This document shows positions 14,258-17,372 of a stretch of 17,372 nt of DNA, one piece after another (positions within the stretch are counted from its first letter, which is position 1; each line of letters begins with the position of its first letter). Under the pieces are notes generated by a model. It was not told the origin of the DNA. It did no database searches and worked only from the letters and a program-made list of their open reading frames with translations. This DNA comes from CAYOFK01 sp964403185 (GTDB taxonomy: Bacteria > Bacteroidota > Bacteroidia > Bacteroidales > VadinHA17), in NCBI GenBank assembly GCA_964403185.1, contig CAYOFK010000048.1, positions 1 through 17,372 on the forward strand, in the 5' to 3' direction. Made by a program: the position numbers and the translations under genes.

Positions 14258-15289
14258 CATGACATGGCCGAAAGCATATTCATTGCCATCAAAACCTCCG
14301 AGGGTTTTACCGGTTATGGTGAGTGCTGCCCGGATTTGAACATCAACGGGGAAACCCCCGGCACCTGTGTAGTGGTTGGAACTCTTATTGCCAGGGCACT
14401 TCTTGGATCAGATCCAACAGATATTGCGGATTGCATAAAAAAAATGGATGCATTGATCTATGCCAACAATAGTATAAAAAGCGCCTTTGATACGGCCCTG
14501 TATGACATTGCCTCCCAGGCCCGGGGTCTGCCGCTTTATGCTTTTCTGGGTGGAACTAACAATAAAGAACTGGTAACGGACTATACCATCAGTCTGACCG
14601 GTAAGGAGAAAATGGCCAGCGATGCGGAAAAATTGAAGAGATCAGGATTCCAGGTGATCAAGGTTAAATTGGGAGAATCCCGGGAAAAGGATGTGGCGAG
14701 GATCCGCGCGATCCGGGACAAAATAGGGCCGGAGATCCCATTGAGAATAGATGCAAACCAGGGTTGGACGGTTCCGGCCGCAAAGGGCATTTTACATGAT
14801 TTGAAGGACTCAAATATTGAGTTTTGTGAAGAGCCCATACCCAGATGGGCCTTTATGGATTTGCCCGGACTCAGGCGTACAAGTCCCATAAAAATTATGG
14901 CGGATGAATCCTGCTTTGACCACCACGATGCACACAGGTTGATTCAAATGGAAGCTTGCGACTATTTTAACCTGAAGCTTGGAAAATCCGGAATATACAA
15001 ATCACTGAAGATCATTGAAAAAGCAGAGAAAGCAAACATGAAAATGCAGGTAGGCGGTTTTATTGAAACCCGTCTTGGTTTCACGGCCTCAGCCCACCTG
15101 TCCTTATCCAGCAAGAATATTGTTTTTTACGATTTTGATACGCCATTAATGATGACTGAAGATCCGGTTACCGGGGGTATTCAGTACGATTCAGCCGGGA
15201 AGGTCACAGTTCCTGAAACACCGGGTCTTGGCGCTGCGCCGGATATGGCCTTTCTGAAGAAAGGATTAAGGGCTGTCATTCCGGGTTAA
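14258..15289 (+). CDS. Dipeptide epimerase, enolase superfamily, N-terminus lost in scaffold gap
   Basis: This enzyme is predicted to invert a stereocentre in a dipeptide, such as L-Ala-D/L-Glu from peptidoglycan recycling. The visible 343 residues hold the end of the capping domain and the complete barrel of a muconate-lactonizing-type enzyme. Numbering from the first visible residue: KVK (135-137) supplies the first catalytic lysine; D165 (DAN), E191 or E192 (CEEP) and D216 (ADES) are the metal ligands; K240 in NLKLGKSG is the second lysine. The DFD motif (292-294, YDFDTP) matches the aspartate pair that holds the substrate amino group in dipeptide epimerases, which separates it from other subgroups. 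The specificity loop in the lost N-terminus prevents a call on the exact dipeptide. A short hairpin, CGGG-TTAAG-CCCG then CATTTT (15282-15298), overlaps the stop codon and may end transcription. Confidence 0.85.
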   Translation, partial: HDMAESIFIAIKTSEGFTGYGECCPDLNINGETPGTCVVVGTLIARALLGSDPTDIADCIKKMDALIYANNSIKSAFDTALYDIASQARGLPLYAFLGGTNNKELVTDYTISLTGKEKMASDAEKLKRSGFQVIKVKLGESREKDVARIRAIRDKIGPEIPLRIDANQGWTVPAAKGILHDLKDSNIEFCEEPIPRWAFMDLPGLRRTSPIKIMADESCFDHHDAHRLIQMEACDYFNLKLGKSGIYKSLKIIEKAEKANMKMQVGGFIETRLGFTASAHLSLSSKNIVFYDFDTPLMMTEDPVTGGIQYDSAGKVTVPETPGLGAAPDMAFLKKGLRAVIPG

Positions 15290-15461
15290 GCCCGCATTTT
15301 GGAATTTGCAGAAACGATGGATAAAATACTATTACGTTAACAAGATATTAGGGAAAACCAGCCTTATAATAATGAAGTTGCTTAAACTAAGACCTATATT
15401 AAGTCCTGCACTATCAAAGATTATAATAAGGTTTTCAAAGCCGTAACTTTAGGGAGATAAA

Positions 15462-15484
15462 TCAGCTCAGAGAGCTGACCTACA
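15462..15484 (-). repeat. TGTAG-led hairpin repeat, copy 6; possible terminator for yidC
   Basis: TCAGCTC (15462-15468), loop AGA, and GAGCTGA (15472-15478) form a perfect 7-bp stem, then CCTACA (TGTAGG on the minus strand). On the minus strand it lies about 33 bases after the YidC stop codon and is followed by TTTAT, so it could also terminate that transcript. Confidence 0.55.
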
Positions 15485-15516
15485 AGACTTTGACTATAAA
15501 ATGAATGGTTTTCGCC

Positions 15517-17372
15517 TCACTTCCGTTTGGAAGGTCTGTACCCTTTTTGTTTGGCTGCCTCTTCCAGCCTTTTTTGCCAGCCGGACTTTTTCACAGGTTT
15601 CTTCTTGTTCTTTTCGAGATTTTTCAGAATTTCTTCTTCATTTACAAACCGTTTGGTCACAAGATTTTGAAGGAAGGTGATGAGGTTTGCCAGAAAGTAG
15701 TAATAAGTGAGGCCCGCTGAAAAATTATTCAAAATTACCATAAACATAACCGGCATGATGTACATCATTCCCTGCATGCCGGGCATTTGTGAACTTCCCG
15801 TTTGTGCCGGGCTGTTAATTCGCATGGTTACAATAGTGGAGACGGTCATAAGTATTGTAAAAAGGCTTATATGATCGCCATACATTGGGATGGTAAAAGG
15901 CAGATCCAGGATTGAATCATAAGTTGATAAATCCGTTGCCCACAAGAAACTTTCCTGTCTTAATTCAATGGATGTCGGGAAGAACCGGAACATTGCAAAC
16001 AGGATTGGCATTTGCAGCACCATCGGCAGGCAGCCTCCCAGAGGGCTGACCCCTGCTCTTTTATACAGAGCCATTGTAGCCTGCTGCTTCTTCATGGAAT
16101 CCTCACGTTTGGGAAACTTCGAGTTAATCTGGTCGATCTGGGGTTTCAGCACACGCATCTTTGCCTGTGAAATAAACGATTTGTAGGTCAGTGGGAACAG
16201 GGCCATTTTGATGATGATGGTAAGCAGCAGTATGATGATCCCATAGTTATTTATAGACCGGTTCAGCCAGTTAAAAATATTGATGATCACATACTCATTG
16301 ATCCAGCGTATGATATTACGTCCAAGAAAAACCAGGTTTTCCAGTCCAAGGCCATACTTTTTCAGGACTTTGAAATTGTTAGGACCCAGATACATATGCA
16401 TATTGATGATTTCCTCATCATTTCCCTCAATGGGTATGCCCACCTTTGTTTGAAAGAACCTGAAATGCTTTTCCGAATCGGGAGTCTTTTCTGACCTGAT
16501 CCAGGTATTCAAAAAAGTTTTCTCAGCAATGATAACCGATGAGAAAAACTGATCTTTAAAGGCAACCCACTTGATGCTTGTCGGAACTTCCTGTTCTTCC
16601 ACTTCCTTATTGGACCGTTCACGGAAACCATCCACTTCATCCTGATAATGCTTATATTTGATTCCCGTATAGTAATCTTCATTCTGCCGGCCTTTTTCCT
16701 TTTGTGGCAGATACATTTCCCAGGACAGGTCCAGCGCCTTTACATTGCCACCAATAATTTTGTTCACACCCGTTAACTTCAGATCAAAATCAATCAGGTA
16801 ATCATCTGGTTTTAGTGTATAGATGTATTCAATGAACCGATCCTCCCCAAGTTCGAGCACCATACTGAGGCTTACCGGGTCGTTTTCAGCAACCAATATT
16901 TCCTTATTGGTCTGTGGTATAAAGACCATCCTGTTGGTTTCCACCGGATGATTTTCCACAGTAAAGAACTGCAATCCAAACACTGTAGAATCCCCGTCAA
17001 ACAGGATCAGTGGCAGGGTATCGTGGGTGACAAATTTCTTCAACTCGGCCTTATACAACCTTCCCCCAAGGGTTGAGATTGTTAATCTTACCAGGTCATT
17101 TTCGAGTGTGATGAATTTTTGTTGAAGCGTTGCGAGGGTATCCGTCAGGATTCCTGTGTCCAGACTTTTCTGCCGGTACGGGGCAGTCCCGGAAGGCTGT
17201 TCAGGAGGAGTTCCGGTTGAATCAGTTGAAGTTTGTTTTTCGGGGGCATTATAACCCATGATCTCGTTAATTTCATCAATCCGCGTATAGGGATAACGTT
17301 CTTTTGGGCGATACGATGAAGCCTTCCGGTAAGCAGCAATGGCTTCACCATAATCCTGAACCTCAAATAAGG
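15517..17372 (-). CDS. yidC: Membrane protein insertase YidC, with atypical upstream coding sequence; 5' end outside window
   Basis: YidC inserts and folds proteins in the inner membrane, alone or with Sec. Numbering from the ATG at 17259 (580 residues): the periplasmic domain starts at KFITLEN (48-54) and runs to about 300. The conserved membrane part follows, with hydrophobic helices near 339-356, 406-428, 463-479 and 497-531, including the lysine K351 in the position of the family's functional charged residue. The basic C-terminal tail (KKKPVKK to PSKRK) fits ribosome contact. The frame does not stop at 17259 but stays open to the right edge. The upstream codons read QDYGEAIAAYRKASSYRP and then YPYTRIDEINEIM, a TPR-like helical pattern, with no first membrane helix of the usual MDRNTIIG type. 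The true start is therefore unknown, and fusion, misassembly or a lost helix are all possible. It is convergent with the epimerase gene. Confidence 0.9.
   Translation of the reverse strand, partial: LFEVQDYGEAIAAYRKASSYRPKERYPYTRIDEINEIMGYNAPEKQTSTDSTGTPPEQPSGTAPYRQKSLDTGILTDTLATLQQKFITLENDLVRLTISTLGGRLYKAELKKFVTHDTLPLILFDGDSTVFGLQFFTVENHPVETNRMVFIPQTNKEILVAENDPVSLSMVLELGEDRFIEYIYTLKPDDYLIDFDLKLTGVNKIIGGNVKALDLSWEMYLPQKEKGRQNEDYYTGIKYKHYQDEVDGFRERSNKEVEEQEVPTSIKWVAFKDQFFSSVIIAEKTFLNTWIRSEKTPDSEKHFRFFQTKVGIPIEGNDEEIINMHMYLGPNNFKVLKKYGLGLENLVFLGRNIIRWINEYVIINIFNWLNRSINNYGIIILLLTIIIKMALFPLTYKSFISQAKMRVLKPQIDQINSKFPKREDSMKKQQATMALYKRAGVSPLGGCLPMVLQMPILFAMFRFFPTSIELRQESFLWATDLSTYDSILDLPFTIPMYGDHISLFTILMTVSTIVTMRINSPAQTGSSQMPGMQGMMYIMPVMFMVILNNFSAGLTYYYFLANLITFLQNLVTKRFVNEEEILKNLEKNKKKPVKKSGWQKRLEEAAKQKGYRPSKRK

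Noticed and set aside
15362..15431. Long-range inverted repeat CCTTATAATAAT / ATTATAATAAGG downstream of the epimerase gene
   Set aside because: The arms are AT-rich, contain a mismatch and are 46 bases apart, so pairing at this level is expected by chance.

Overview
The window looks like draft genome sequence from a member of the Bacteroidota. The signs are a type IX secretion C-terminal sorting domain at the left edge, promoter elements of the TAnnTTTG type, a Bacteroidota-type YidC, a GH92/GH38/GH20/DUF4838 glycosidase set, and many short hairpin repeats between genes. A run of 100 Ns (14158-14257) is a scaffold gap, so this is assembly-level data. The exact order or family cannot be read from the window.

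Layout: (1) 1-510, plus strand, the 3' end of a secreted protein with a T9SS sorting domain, open at the left edge. (2) 511-1272, a repeat-rich intergenic stretch. (3) 1273-13316, minus strand, five genes read from right to left: a LacI-family regulator, a large GH38 alpha-mannosidase-like enzyme, a GH92 alpha-mannosidase lipoprotein, a DUF4838 protein and a GH20 beta-hexosaminidase. Spacings are 99, 10, 52 and 372 bases in that order, counting the GH38 gene from the start chosen here. The 372-base gap carries several hairpins, a possible terminator and a candidate promoter, so GH20 may form its own transcription unit. (4) 13712-14157, plus strand, the start of an exported beta-barrel-like protein, cut by the scaffold gap. 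(5) 14258-15289, plus strand, a dipeptide epimerase of the enolase superfamily whose N-terminus is lost in the gap. (6) 15517-right edge, minus strand, the YidC membrane insertase, whose upstream coding sequence is unusual.

The central cluster reads as a LacI-controlled cassette for trimming mannose- and N-acetylhexosamine-containing glycans, such as N-glycans or mannans. No SusC/SusD pair, transporter or sulfatase is visible in the window. The least understood member is the DUF4838 protein. It shares a C-terminal discoidin-like domain with the neighbouring GH20 enzyme, which suggests that the two act on the same material.

The points most worth a second look are the DUF4838/GH20 pair inside this cassette, a YidC reading frame that lacks its first membrane helix and continues upstream into a TPR-like sequence, and a family of short hairpin repeats led by TGTAG whose stems differ in sequence but keep their pairing.
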